A DNA stretch of 28,927 nt from contig CAYQBA010000037.1 in assembly GCA_964415605.1 (NCBI GenBank), positions 1 to 28,927 on the forward strand. The letters are read 5' to 3'. Numbering within the stretch: position 1 is the stretch's first letter; every line of letters starts with the position of its first letter. The notes under the pieces are model-generated. The model did not search any database. It saw only the letters and a list, made by a program, of their open reading frames with translations, and was not told where the DNA came from. This document shows, in pieces, positions 15,537-23,299 of this stretch. Both the position numbers and the translations under genes were made by a program. This DNA comes from UCB3 sp964415605 (GTDB taxonomy: Bacteria > Chloroflexota > Anaerolineae > Epilineales > Epilineaceae).

Positions 15537-15885
15537 GATGTCATTCCGTGCGGGGTGCGTTGAAATTGCATGCACGTCGTTACAACAGTGTTAATATACC
15601 CGACAATTCCGCCGGCGTCAACAATGGCCGCCCCGCGCTCGCCCCACGCTTGACTGGCGGATCGGGCCGGCCAGCCCGGCGAACACCGACGCGCAAAGCA
15701 CGCGCGGGTAAGACGCACGGGATGGCCGCGCGGTTATGGCCACTTGGCCATCGCGGGGCCACGTCGAGGCGCCGCGCCGCGGCCAGAGCCCCATCTCGAC
15801 TGGGCGCGGTCCCGCGGCCCACTCGCCCGCCGGATCGTGCGGTTGCTGGCACGATCCGGCGGGCGACAACCCGTGGTCGGCGGGC
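15537..15885. other. Intergenic region with an AT-rich island and a strong hairpin
   Basis: No supported gene lies here. The stretch 15561-15600 is strikingly AT-rich for this genome and probably holds the sortase promoter. It includes TTAACAC and GTAACGA on the minus strand with an 11-bp period. The left end of the stretch is sortase leader, and the right end carries the 18-bp hairpin at 15823-15866. The segment between about 15600 and 15820 shows nothing I recognise. Confidence 0.5.
15823..15866 (-). terminator. Perfect 18-bp stem-loop after the CpaB-like gene
   Basis: The arms 15823-15840 and 15849-15866 are exact complements (TCGCCCGCCGGATCGTGC on the left) around the 8-nt loop GGTTGCTG. 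It is the strongest hairpin I found in the window. It begins 20 nt after the stop of the CpaB-like gene, which suits a transcription terminator, although no U-tract follows. Confidence 0.6.
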
Positions 15886-16725
15886 TCAGCGGCTCGCGCC
15901 GCCGAACCCCAGCGGTCCCAGCGTCGGCAGCGGGGTCGGCGTCGCGACGAACGCCGGCCAAGGCGCCGTGGCCACGCCGCGTTGGGCGATCGCGGCTCCC
16001 GGGGAGAGCGGCGTCGCCAGCGAGCGGGGGTCGAACGTCTGGTTCGAAGCCAGGGTCGCCCAGGCACTGAGCCCGTCGGCGCCGAGGGCGTCGATGATGT
16101 GGTAGGCCTGCTGCGGCGCCACGGCGACCGTGATCAGCGTCGCCTGGCCCTCGCGGTCACCGCCCTCGACCCGATACGCCCCGGTCACCGGGTCGGGTTG
16201 CGGTGTGGCGTTGGACAGCGCCGACGCGCCGGCGCTGACCTTCACCACCCACAGCCGCGGCTCGATGAGATCCGTGAACGGTGCGTTGGTCTCGCGGTCG
16301 CGGCCGTAGCCGTACAGGTTGATGATGTGGCCAGGCCGAATCTGGCCGCCGACTGTGCGGTCGACGCCGGCGGCGAACGTCACGATCTCGAGGCCGGGAT
16401 CCGTCGCGAAGCGGACCGCTTCGACCGGTTTGGCATTGACGCCGGTGAGCAGCGTCCCCGGCGCGATCTGGGCGGTGGTCATCAGGCCGACCACCGCGTG
16501 CGGCGGATAGGCGCCGCGGGCCACGGCGTCCTGGACGGGCAGGGGGTCTCCGGCGGTGACCATGTCCTGCGAGATGATGGTGTAGGGCCGGATGGGTCGG
16601 ATCGCGACTGCTACCGGCATGCGCGCCACCGCGGGCGGCGCGGACAGGAAACCCTGCGCGAGGACGATCACGCCGGCGCCCAGCAGGCCGAGGGCGCCGA
16701 GCAGCATCAAGGGTCGGCCGTTCAT
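15886..16725 (-). CDS. CpaB/RcpC-like protein with SAF domain (Flp pilus assembly type)
   Basis: 279 residues from ATG 16725, chosen because GGGGAG lies 7 nt before it; GTG 16752 and ATG 16731 are alternatives. There is one N-terminal membrane segment (about 7-27). A SAF-like domain follows (about 37-98: MPVAVAIRPIRPYTIISQDMV, then IAPGTLLTGVN) and then the RcpC part with GQIRPGHIINLYGY. CpaB/RcpC proteins sit in the periplasm or at the outer face of the membrane and help assemble Tad/Flp pili. The C-terminus is Pro/Thr-rich. None of the other Tad genes (secretin, CpaF ATPase, TadB/C, prepilin) are nearby, so it is an orphan here. Its pilus role is inferred from the family only. Confidence 0.8.
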   Translation of the reverse strand: MNGRPLMLLGALGLLGAGVIVLAQGFLSAPPAVARMPVAVAIRPIRPYTIISQDMVTAGDPLPVQDAVARGAYPPHAVVGLMTTAQIAPGTLLTGVNAKPVEAVRFATDPGLEIVTFAAGVDRTVGGQIRPGHIINLYGYGRDRETNAPFTDLIEPRLWVVKVSAGASALSNATPQPDPVTGAYRVEGGDREGQATLITVAVAPQQAYHIIDALGADGLSAWATLASNQTFDPRSLATPLSPGAAIAQRGVATAPWPAFVATPTPLPTLGPLGFGGASR

Positions 16726-17097
16726 GTCCATGCTCCCCTTCAACGTCGTCACCGTTCACCAACGCCGCCGCCGAACCACTCGGGGCGGCTTCATCAGGCC
16801 GTTCAACGCCGTCCAAGACCGTTCGCGGCCGTCGCGGGCGCGGCGTCCGGGCCCCCGTCGGGGCCCGGCCCGACCGCCGCACCCAATGCGCCGCACGTTC
16901 AACACCCCGTTCAGATCTCATGGCGGGAGCGGATCCTTCTCCCTTGCGACGTCGCGTTGGATGGCCGCATAGCAGAAAGCGTGCCATGTGGCGGGATCCG
17001 CGCGGATTCCTCCGTGTGGAGCAGCCCGCGCCGCTGTCGATCACGGCGCCGCCCGGCCGGCGCTCGCGGTGGTAGAATCGAGCGGTGGGTGCCAGAC
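16726..17097. other. Divergent intergenic region with repeated CCGTTCA motifs
   Basis: This 372-bp gap between the CpaB-like and nucleotidyltransferase genes contains no supported gene. It holds CCGTTCA at 16752, 16799 and 16907, with variants CCGTTCG at 16819 and ACGTTCA at 16895, all in the same orientation. The last pair is 12 bp apart. They could be regulator sites for the leftward gene. The right end carries the nucleotidyltransferase promoter. Confidence 0.4.
17070..17078 (+). promoter_or_regulatory. Extended -10 promoter of the nucleotidyltransferase cluster
   Basis: TGGTAGAAT is a TGn-extended -10 with the hexamer TAGAAT at 17073-17078. The predicted start near 17085 leaves a leader of only about 13 nt before ATG 17098. 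No -35 is evident, as is usual for extended -10 promoters. Confidence 0.45.
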
Positions 17098-18639
17098 ATG
17101 CGGGCTGACGACCTCGCCGGCGCCGGGGTGCGGGACTCGGCCGCGCCGCCGATGCCGGCGTTGCCCGACGGCGTCTCCGAGCAGCTCGGCGCGGTGACGG
17201 CGCGGCTCTCCGGGGCGCCGGGGGTCGTGTCGGTGGTGCTTCTCGGCAGCGCCGCGCGGGGCGAGCTCTCGGCCGCGTCCGCCGGTGGCCGCCTGGAGCT
17301 CTTCAGCGACCTCGAGCTGCTCGTCGTCACCCGCCGCCGGCTGCCAGGCGCGATCCGGCGCGCCCTCGCGGCCGAGGTCGACGGGTTGGCGAGCGGCTGG
17401 GGCTATCGCAGCCCGCTGTTCCACGTCGACCTCGTCTTCCGCGAGCGGGCGCGGCTCGGCAGTCTGCCGCCGTTTGTGTTCACACACGAGCTGCGCGCCA
17501 ACGGCCGGGTGCTCTACGGACCGGATGTGCGCACCGAGATCCGGCCGGTGACGCTGGCCGATCTCGACCGCCGCAACACCCACGAGATCTTGATGAAGCG
17601 CCTGTGGGCGATGGCGGAGGCCCTGCCCGCGGCCTGGCTCGCGGGTGCCGCGCTGGATGACCTCGCCGCGCGCGCGCTGGGCGTGACGCTCTGGCGCAAC
17701 GCGCTCGACGTCCCGACCGCGCTGCTGCCGGACGCCGGGATCCTGTTGTCGACCTACAGCGCGCGCGTGGCGCGCTGGCGGGAAGACCCGGCGCCCGCGT
17801 GTCGCGCGGCCATCGACGCGGCGCTCGGCCTGGACAGCGGCGCGTTCCTCGCCGCCTGCCGCGCCGCGCGGGCGCGGGCCGCGCCGTCGGCCGATCCGAG
17901 CGCCGACCACGCCCGGGTCACGCGCCTGATCGCCGCCGGCCTGGTGTGGGCCGCGAACGCGGCCGACAGCGGCGCCCCGCCGGATCGACCGCTGGACCGC
18001 GGGGCCGGCCGCCGGTTGGCGCGGGCCGGGCCGGCAGCCGCCGGGTCGAAGCCATCTGATCCGACGCCCGCCGGAGCGAGGCCGCCGCACCCGACGCCGG
18101 ACATCATCGCCGATGCGATCCGCGCCGTCCCCCGCCGGTCGCGCCAGCTGTTCAACGAGCACCCCGTCACGCCCGCCGAGTGGCTGTCAGTTGCCCGGCA
18201 GGCTGTCCGGATTGCGAACAGCACGGGGGCACCTCCAGCCGTGCAGTGGCTCCGGCTGCCGCGGAAGGGCCACCTGTGCGCGGGACTCCTCGAGCTGCAC
18301 CGCGCGCTCGTCGCCCACCACGCGGCCGAGCCCGATGCCGTCGGGGCGCGTGGCGCGCTCGCCGAAGCCGCGGACTGGCTGGCCCCGGTCGCGGCCACGG
18401 CCGGCGACGCCCGGGCCGCCATCGACGGCGCCAGGGACTTCGCGGACGCGTGGTGCCTGACGCGGAGCCTGGCGGCGCGTGCGTTCTGGCGCACGGTGCG
18501 CCTGGCCGACCCCGCCGCGTGGCGGCGGCTCGCCGCCGCCGTCGATCCGGAGCACGCCGGAGCCGGCGCGGCGCACGCCCCGATCGGTTCGGCCCGCGGC
18601 CCGCACGACCGCCGCCCCACTTCACCCGGGAGAGCGTGA
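17098..18639 (+). CDS. Nucleotidyltransferase-domain protein with a helical C-terminal region
   Basis: 513 residues. The N-terminal domain is a Pol-beta-type nucleotidyltransferase: LLGSAARGE with Gly50-Ser51, SDLELLVV with Asp71 and Glu73, HVDLVF with Asp111 as the third carboxylate, and RVLYG (137-141) as in MNT-like enzymes. The catalytic residues look intact. Residues about 290-340 are a Pro/Ala-rich linker. The C-terminal part (about 345-490) is helical and unknown to me; it may be HEPN-like, but I cannot support that. The target could be a small molecule, protein or RNA. ATG 17098 lies close behind a good -10 (GTG 17089 is possible). The stop overlaps an alternative GTG start of the next gene, so it is co-transcribed with the enzymes downstream. 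The frame is open far upstream to 15736, over the opposite-strand gene. Confidence 0.75.
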   Translation: MRADDLAGAGVRDSAAPPMPALPDGVSEQLGAVTARLSGAPGVVSVVLLGSAARGELSAASAGGRLELFSDLELLVVTRRRLPGAIRRALAAEVDGLASGWGYRSPLFHVDLVFRERARLGSLPPFVFTHELRANGRVLYGPDVRTEIRPVTLADLDRRNTHEILMKRLWAMAEALPAAWLAGAALDDLAARALGVTLWRNALDVPTALLPDAGILLSTYSARVARWREDPAPACRAAIDAALGLDSGAFLAACRAARARAAPSADPSADHARVTRLIAAGLVWAANAADSGAPPDRPLDRGAGRRLARAGPAAAGSKPSDPTPAGARPPHPTPDIIADAIRAVPRRSRQLFNEHPVTPAEWLSVARQAVRIANSTGAPPAVQWLRLPRKGHLCAGLLELHRALVAHHAAEPDAVGARGALAEAADWLAPVAATAGDARAAIDGARDFADAWCLTRSLAARAFWRTVRLADPAAWRRLAAAVDPEHAGAGAAHAPIGSARGPHDRRPTSPGRA

Positions 18640-18641
18640 CC

Positions 18642-19766
18642 ATGCCCCAGCTGATCGTCTTCGTCGACGCGCTCCCCTTCGACGACCTCGCCCGGATGCC
18701 CCGGCTCGCCGCGTGGCCGTGGCAGGCGCGCCTGCGGCCGGGGTTCGGCTACTCGATCAACCTGCACCCGGAGCTGTTCGCCGGGCTCGACCCCGACGCG
18801 GCCGGGTTCTTCGGCGAGTGGGCGCTCGACCGCGAGCGGGCGCCGGGGCGGCGCTACCGGCGGCTGCTGCCGCTCCTGGACCGCGTGTGCCGCCCGTACG
18901 TGCTCAACCGCGGGCTGCAGACGCTCCTCACGCGCCGCTACCGGCCGGACCGGATCATGCCGAACCTGCCGCTCGGCTGGCTGGGCGACTTCGCGATCCA
19001 CGGCGAGAAGGTCACCGACCCGGCCTTCGGCCGGCCGACGCTCTTCACGCGCCACCCCGGCCTGGTGACCGTCGAGATCGAGGGGCTGGCCAAGGGGCGA
19101 CGGGACCGGCTGCTCGTCGAGCGGGCGGCGGCGCTGGTGGCGGGTGGCACGCGGCAGGTCTACCTGCCGCTACCCGACCTCGACGGCATCGGGCACGCCG
19201 ACCGGCGCTCCGGGCCGCGCTGGGGCGCCCACCTGGTCGCGCTGGACGCCTGGGTGGATGGGCTGGCCGGGGCGTTCCTGGCCCGCCACCCGGATGGCGA
19301 CGTGTTCGTCGTCAGCGACCACGGCATGGCCGACGTGCGGGCCGGCGTGGCGTTCGGGATCGAGGCCGATGTCGGGCCGCCCGGCTGGAAGCGCTACCAC
19401 TACTTCACCGACAGCACGCTTCTGCGGGTGTGGGTCCACGACCCCGATCTCGGCCCGGCGATCGCGGATCACATCCAACGCTCGGAGGTGGCGTCGCTGG
19501 TGACGCACGCCGAGCGCATGGCCTACGGCCTGACCGACCCGCGCTTCGGGGACTTCGTCGCCGTGCTCGACGAGGGCCTGTGCTTCCGCCCGAGCACGTT
19601 TGCACGCAACATCCCCGCCGCGATGCACGGGTACCATCCCGACGTGGCGAGCCAGCATGCGGTGCTGCTGCACCGCGGCGCCCACCCGCCGGCGACGGGG
19701 GCGGCGCGGACGATCGACGTCTTCGGCATCCTCGACGCGGCGCTGGCGGGGGAGCCGGGTGGCTGA
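18642..19766 (+). CDS. Alkaline-phosphatase-superfamily phosphodiesterase/pyrophosphatase-like protein
   Basis: 374 residues. The metal-site pattern of type I phosphodiesterases/nucleotide pyrophosphatases is visible: Asp9 (VFVDAL), a candidate nucleophile Ser38 in PGFGYSIN, PDLDGIGH (Asp179/Asp181 and His185), SDHG (Asp226, His227) and MHGYHP (His329). No signal peptide is seen, so it is probably cytoplasmic. Such enzymes hydrolyse phosphodiesters or transfer phosphate groups, and related ones occur in glycan clusters. The start has GGGAGA 8 nt upstream; GTG 18636, overlapping the previous stop, is an alternative. The 3' end overlaps the next gene by 8 nt. The substrate is unknown, and a catalytically altered relative cannot be ruled out. 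Confidence 0.78.
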   Translation: MPQLIVFVDALPFDDLARMPRLAAWPWQARLRPGFGYSINLHPELFAGLDPDAAGFFGEWALDRERAPGRRYRRLLPLLDRVCRPYVLNRGLQTLLTRRYRPDRIMPNLPLGWLGDFAIHGEKVTDPAFGRPTLFTRHPGLVTVEIEGLAKGRRDRLLVERAAALVAGGTRQVYLPLPDLDGIGHADRRSGPRWGAHLVALDAWVDGLAGAFLARHPDGDVFVVSDHGMADVRAGVAFGIEADVGPPGWKRYHYFTDSTLLRVWVHDPDLGPAIADHIQRSEVASLVTHAERMAYGLTDPRFGDFVAVLDEGLCFRPSTFARNIPAAMHGYHPDVASQHAVLLHRGAHPPATGAARTIDVFGILDAALAGEPGG

Positions 19767-20931
19767 CACGCCGGCCGGCGACCGGTCCGACGCGCCGGCC
19801 GCACAACGCGGGCCCCACGCCCTCAACCCGGCCCGCTCGCCCATCACCGTCCTCTTCGTCGACCACGCGGCGGGGATGGGCGGCGCCGAGCACAGCCTGC
19901 TGGCGCTCCTGGCGCACCTCGACCGATCGCGGGTCCGCCCGGTCCTGGCGGCGGCGCCCGGGCCGCTGGCCGACGCGGCGCGCGCCGCCGGCGTCGCCGT
20001 CCACGCGCTGCCGCTGCCGCGGCTGAAGGGCCACGCGACGGCGCTGTGGCGCCTGGCGCGCGGGGGCCTCGCCCTCGCGAATCTCGCGCGCCGCGCCCAG
20101 GCGGACGTCGTCCACGCCAACGTCCTGCGCGCCGCGGTCTACGCCGCGCCGGCGGCCCGGCTGTGCCGCCGCCCGCTGGTGTGGCACGTCCGCGACATCC
20201 ACGCGCGGGACGCGGCGACGACCCGGCTGTGCCGGTCGGCGGCGGCGGTCGTGGCGATCTCGCGCGCCGTGGCCCGTGATCTCCCGTGCGCCGATCGGGC
20301 GCGGGTGATCTACAACCCGGTGGCGGTCCGGCCGCCCCGCCCGCGGTCGCGGGCGGACCTCGGGCTGCCGGTGGACGGCCCGCTCGTGGCGGCTGTCGGG
20401 CGCCTCCGGGCGTGGAAGGGGCACGCGGCGTTCCTCGACGCCGCCGCCCGGGTGCAGAACGAAGACGCCCGGTTCGTGGTCGTCGGCGGGCGGCTCTTCG
20501 GCGAGGACGCGGCGGACCTCGACCTGCTGGATCGGCTGCGGGCGCGGGCGGTGGAGCTCGGCATCGGCGAACGCGTCGCGTGGCTCGGCCATCGCGACGA
20601 CGTCCCGGATCTCTGGCCGCACATCAGCCTCCTCATCCACACGGCCGTCGCCGAGCCGTTCGGGCGGGTCGTCGCCGAGGCGCTCGTGGCGGGGGTGCCG
20701 GTGGTCGCGTTCGGCGACGGTGGCGTCCCGGAGATCGTCGACGACGGCGTCAGCGGCGTGCTGGCGGCGCCCGGCGACGTGGCGGGCGTGGCGGCCGCGA
20801 TCGACCGGCTGCTGGGCGAGCCTGAGCTGCGCGCGCGGATGGGATCGACGGGCCAGACGATCGCCCGGGCGCGGTTCGACCCGGCGGCGCATGCCCGGGC
20901 CATCGAGGCCGTGTATGATTGTCTGACATGA
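19759..20931 (+). CDS. GT4-type glycosyltransferase
   Basis: 390 residues from GTG 19759, which has GGGGGAG just upstream and overlaps the preceding stop by 8 nt. It has a GT-B fold: the N-terminal half has GMGGAEHSLL (39-48), the usual acceptor-side opening of GT4 enzymes, and VVHANVLRA and VWHVRDIH. The C-terminal half binds the nucleotide sugar (AVGRLRAWKGH) and has the EX7E motif at Glu299 and Glu307 (EPFGRVVAE). It would transfer a sugar from a nucleotide-sugar donor to a growing glycan or lipid acceptor at the cytoplasmic face of the membrane. Donor and acceptor cannot be told from sequence. Its stop overlaps the methyltransferase start as ATGA. Confidence 0.88.
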   Translation: MADTPAGDRSDAPAAQRGPHALNPARSPITVLFVDHAAGMGGAEHSLLALLAHLDRSRVRPVLAAAPGPLADAARAAGVAVHALPLPRLKGHATALWRLARGGLALANLARRAQADVVHANVLRAAVYAAPAARLCRRPLVWHVRDIHARDAATTRLCRSAAAVVAISRAVARDLPCADRARVIYNPVAVRPPRPRSRADLGLPVDGPLVAAVGRLRAWKGHAAFLDAAARVQNEDARFVVVGGRLFGEDAADLDLLDRLRARAVELGIGERVAWLGHRDDVPDLWPHISLLIHTAVAEPFGRVVAEALVAGVPVVAFGDGGVPEIVDDGVSGVLAAPGDVAGVAAAIDRLLGEPELRARMGSTGQTIARARFDPAAHARAIEAVYDCLT

Positions 20932-21806
20932 CGCCCGACCCGAACCCGGTGACCTGGACCCCCGTGCCGTGCATGTTGTGCGGCGCCGACGACCCGCGGC
21001 CGCGCGTGGTGGACACGGTGCGGGCGGGCAGCGCCGTGTACCGGTTCAACGTGGTCCAGTGCCGGGCCTGCGGCTTCGAGTACGTCACGCCGCGCGGCAG
21101 CGGCGCGGTCTTCGGCAACCTGGCCGGCGGCGCGGCGCGGCGCGACGCGGCGGTGGCCAACGCGCCGTTCTACCGCACCGGCGTCGCGCGGCTGCGCGCG
21201 GCGGGGCTGCCGGATGGCGGGCGGATCCTGGATTTGGGGTGCGCCCGGGGCGACTTCCTGGCGTTCGCGGCGGAGCGGGGCTTCGCGGTCACCGGTGTCG
21301 ACCTCAATCCGGCCCTCGCCGACGCGGCGCGGGCGCGCGGCTTCGCGGTGGTGACCGGCGACCTGCGGGCCGTCGCAAGCGAGGTCGGCCGGGGGTTCGA
21401 CGCGGTGACGCTGTGGGACGTGATTGAGCACGTCGACGACCCGGTGGCGGTGCTGGCGGCCTGCCGCGACGTCGTCCGGCCGGGGGGGCTGGTCTTCTTC
21501 CACACCGGCAACGCCTGGTTCCAGATCCCGAAGGCCCGCTGGCTGTACCGCCTTCGGCCCGGCGAGGGTCCCTATCTCATCCCCTACCAGCACGTGTCGC
21601 ACTTCAGCCCGCGCACGGCGGAGGCGGCGCTGCACCGGGCGGGGCTGGCGCCGGAAGCGGTGTTCTTCGCGGGCACGATGCACTACCGCGAGGCGTGGAA
21701 GCGGCTGGCCATGCGCGCCGTCAACGCGGTCGGCCTGGCATCGGCCGCGCTGGGGGGGCCGCTGCTGACCAACGCGATGGGCGCCATCGGCCGGCGGGCC
21801 GGCTGA
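20928..21806 (+). CDS. Zinc-ribbon class I SAM-dependent methyltransferase
   Basis: 292 residues. An N-terminal zinc-ribbon-like pair, C15-x2-C18 and C45-x2-C48, precedes a Rossmann methyltransferase with motif I LDLGCARGDF (101-110), an acidic VDLN after strand 2 and LWDVIEHVDDP. VRPGGLVFFHTGN follows. This layout is common among sugar or O-antigen methyltransferases in polysaccharide clusters. A hydrophobic C-terminal stretch (NAVGLASAALGGPLL) might touch the membrane. ATG 20928 is fused to the glycosyltransferase stop (ATGA), so the two are translationally coupled. O-methylation of a sugar or glycan end is inferred from context. Confidence 0.85.
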   Translation: MTPDPNPVTWTPVPCMLCGADDPRPRVVDTVRAGSAVYRFNVVQCRACGFEYVTPRGSGAVFGNLAGGAARRDAAVANAPFYRTGVARLRAAGLPDGGRILDLGCARGDFLAFAAERGFAVTGVDLNPALADAARARGFAVVTGDLRAVASEVGRGFDAVTLWDVIEHVDDPVAVLAACRDVVRPGGLVFFHTGNAWFQIPKARWLYRLRPGEGPYLIPYQHVSHFSPRTAEAALHRAGLAPEAVFFAGTMHYREAWKRLAMRAVNAVGLASAALGGPLLTNAMGAIGRRAG

Positions 21807-21837
21807 CGGGCAGGCGCGCCCCACCCGCCGCCGGTCC

Positions 21838-22977
21838 ATGCACGTCGTCATCGACGGCCGGGTGATCGACGATCACTTCCCGGGGATCGGCCGCTATGTG
21901 TTCGAGCTGGCGCGGGCGCTGGCGTCCGAGGCGCCTGGCGACGCGTTCACGGTGCTCTTGAACGCCGGCGCGCGCGACAGCCGGTTCGACGTCGCGGCGC
22001 TGGCGCGGCACGCGAACGTCAGGCTGCGGCGCGTGGACGCGCCGGTCTTCGCGCTGGCGTCGCAGTGGCGGATGCGGCGGGCGATCGCGGCGGCGGGCGC
22101 GGACGTGTTCCACGCGACCTATTGGGCGGGCCCGTACTGGCCGGGCGTGCCGGCGGTGACCACGGTCTACGACCTGATCCCGCGGCACGCGCCGGGCGGG
22201 GTGCCGCGGGCGCGCGCGGTGCTGTTGGACCTGGCGGTGCGGTTGTCGCTGCGCGGCGCGCGGCGGGTCCTGACGATCTCGGAGGCGTCGCGGCGCGACC
22301 TCATTGCGGCCTACGGGCTGGCGCCGGACCGGGTGACGGCCACGCCGCTGGCGGCCGACGGGCGCTTCCGGCCAGCCGCCGCGGCCGACGTGGCGGCGCT
22401 GCGGGAACGGTTGGGACTCGCCGGGCGCTACGTGCTGTACCTCGGGATCAACAAGCCGCACAAGAACCTGGCGACGCTGATCGACGCGTGGGGACGCCTC
22501 GCGGCGGACGGTCCGGACGCGACGGGCGTGGAGCTGGTGATCGCGGGGCGCTGGGATCCGCGCTACGACGACGTGCGGGCCCGCGCGGCGGTGCTGCCGG
22601 CCGGCGCGCGGGTGCGCTTCCTCGGCCCGGTCGCCGACGCCGACCTGCCGGCGCTCTACAGCGGCGCGGCGGTGTTCGCGTTCCCGTCGCGCTACGAGGG
22701 GTTCGGGCTGCCGCCGCTGGAGGCGATGGCGTGCGGGGCGCCGGTGGTGGTGGCGAACGCGTCGAGCCTGCCCGAGGTGGTCGGGGACGCCGGGCGGTTG
22801 GTGCCGGCGGACGACGTGCGGGGCTGGGCCGACGCGCTGGGCGAGATCCTCGGGCGGCCGGAGGTGGCGGCCGATCTGCGGGCTCGCGGGCTGGCGCGGG
22901 CCGCGATCTTCACGTGGGCGGCGACGGCCCGGCAGACGCTTCACGTGTATCGAAGCGTGGTGGCTGGCGGGGAGTGA
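21838..22977 (+). CDS. GT4-type glycosyltransferase (second of the cluster)
   Basis: 379 residues, starting 31 nt after the methyltransferase. The N-terminus has DDHFPGIGRYVFELARAL, typical of mannosyltransferase-like GT4 enzymes, and DVFHATYWAGP. The C-terminal half has YLGINKPHKNLATLIDAW and the EX7E motif Glu287/Glu295 within YEGFGLPPLEAMACG, then SSLPEVVGDAG. This is a complete GT-B enzyme with no sign of decay. It is clearly different from the first glycosyltransferase of the cluster, so at least two linkages are made. No strong ribosome site precedes ATG 21838. The sugar is unknown; mannose is only a family-based guess. Confidence 0.87.
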   Translation: MHVVIDGRVIDDHFPGIGRYVFELARALASEAPGDAFTVLLNAGARDSRFDVAALARHANVRLRRVDAPVFALASQWRMRRAIAAAGADVFHATYWAGPYWPGVPAVTTVYDLIPRHAPGGVPRARAVLLDLAVRLSLRGARRVLTISEASRRDLIAAYGLAPDRVTATPLAADGRFRPAAAADVAALRERLGLAGRYVLYLGINKPHKNLATLIDAWGRLAADGPDATGVELVIAGRWDPRYDDVRARAAVLPAGARVRFLGPVADADLPALYSGAAVFAFPSRYEGFGLPPLEAMACGAPVVVANASSLPEVVGDAGRLVPADDVRGWADALGEILGRPEVAADLRARGLARAAIFTWAATARQTLHVYRSVVAGGE

Positions 22978-23299
22978 GTTGGGGGTGAGCTTCTCCTTGG
23001 TACGCGGTCCGTTCTTTGCGGCGCCACGCGATCAGGATTTCGGGGGCAGGCTTGACCGGCGCAGGCCTGGCTACGCGCTCGCGGCTGTGGTCCGCACATC
23101 GAGGTGGTTCACGGCGGCGGACGGCCATCAATCCAAATCCATCGCGGCGGCGGTGTCGGCGATCCAGACCTCGCCGTGTTGGGTAGACCATCGCGAAGGG
23201 CTCGATTCATCGGAGGGATCGCAGCGTTCTCGGTGACACGCACCGTCGGTCCCAGAGCGACACGGCCCAGAGGGCAGCCCTGCGCCCCTCCCTCCCCCA
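22978..23299. other. Intergenic region without recognisable gene
   Basis: 322 bp lie between two convergent genes. Short open frames exist on both strands, none with a ribosome site or familiar motif. Base composition is less extreme than in the flanking genes. A minus-strand segment near 23150-23220 would encode STQHGEVWIADTAAAMDLD before a stop, protein-like in flavour, so a decayed gene fragment is possible but unproven. No clear terminator is seen. Confidence 0.4.

Noticed and set aside
16600..17050. A CRISPR-like array suggested by repeated CCGTTCA
   Set aside because: The repeat is only 7 bp and irregularly spaced, with no uniform spacers and no cas genes.
15736..17097. Long upstream extension of the nucleotidyltransferase frame
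   Set aside because: It runs antisense through the CpaB-like gene and across a promoter; residues before 17098 are low-complexity Arg/Gly.
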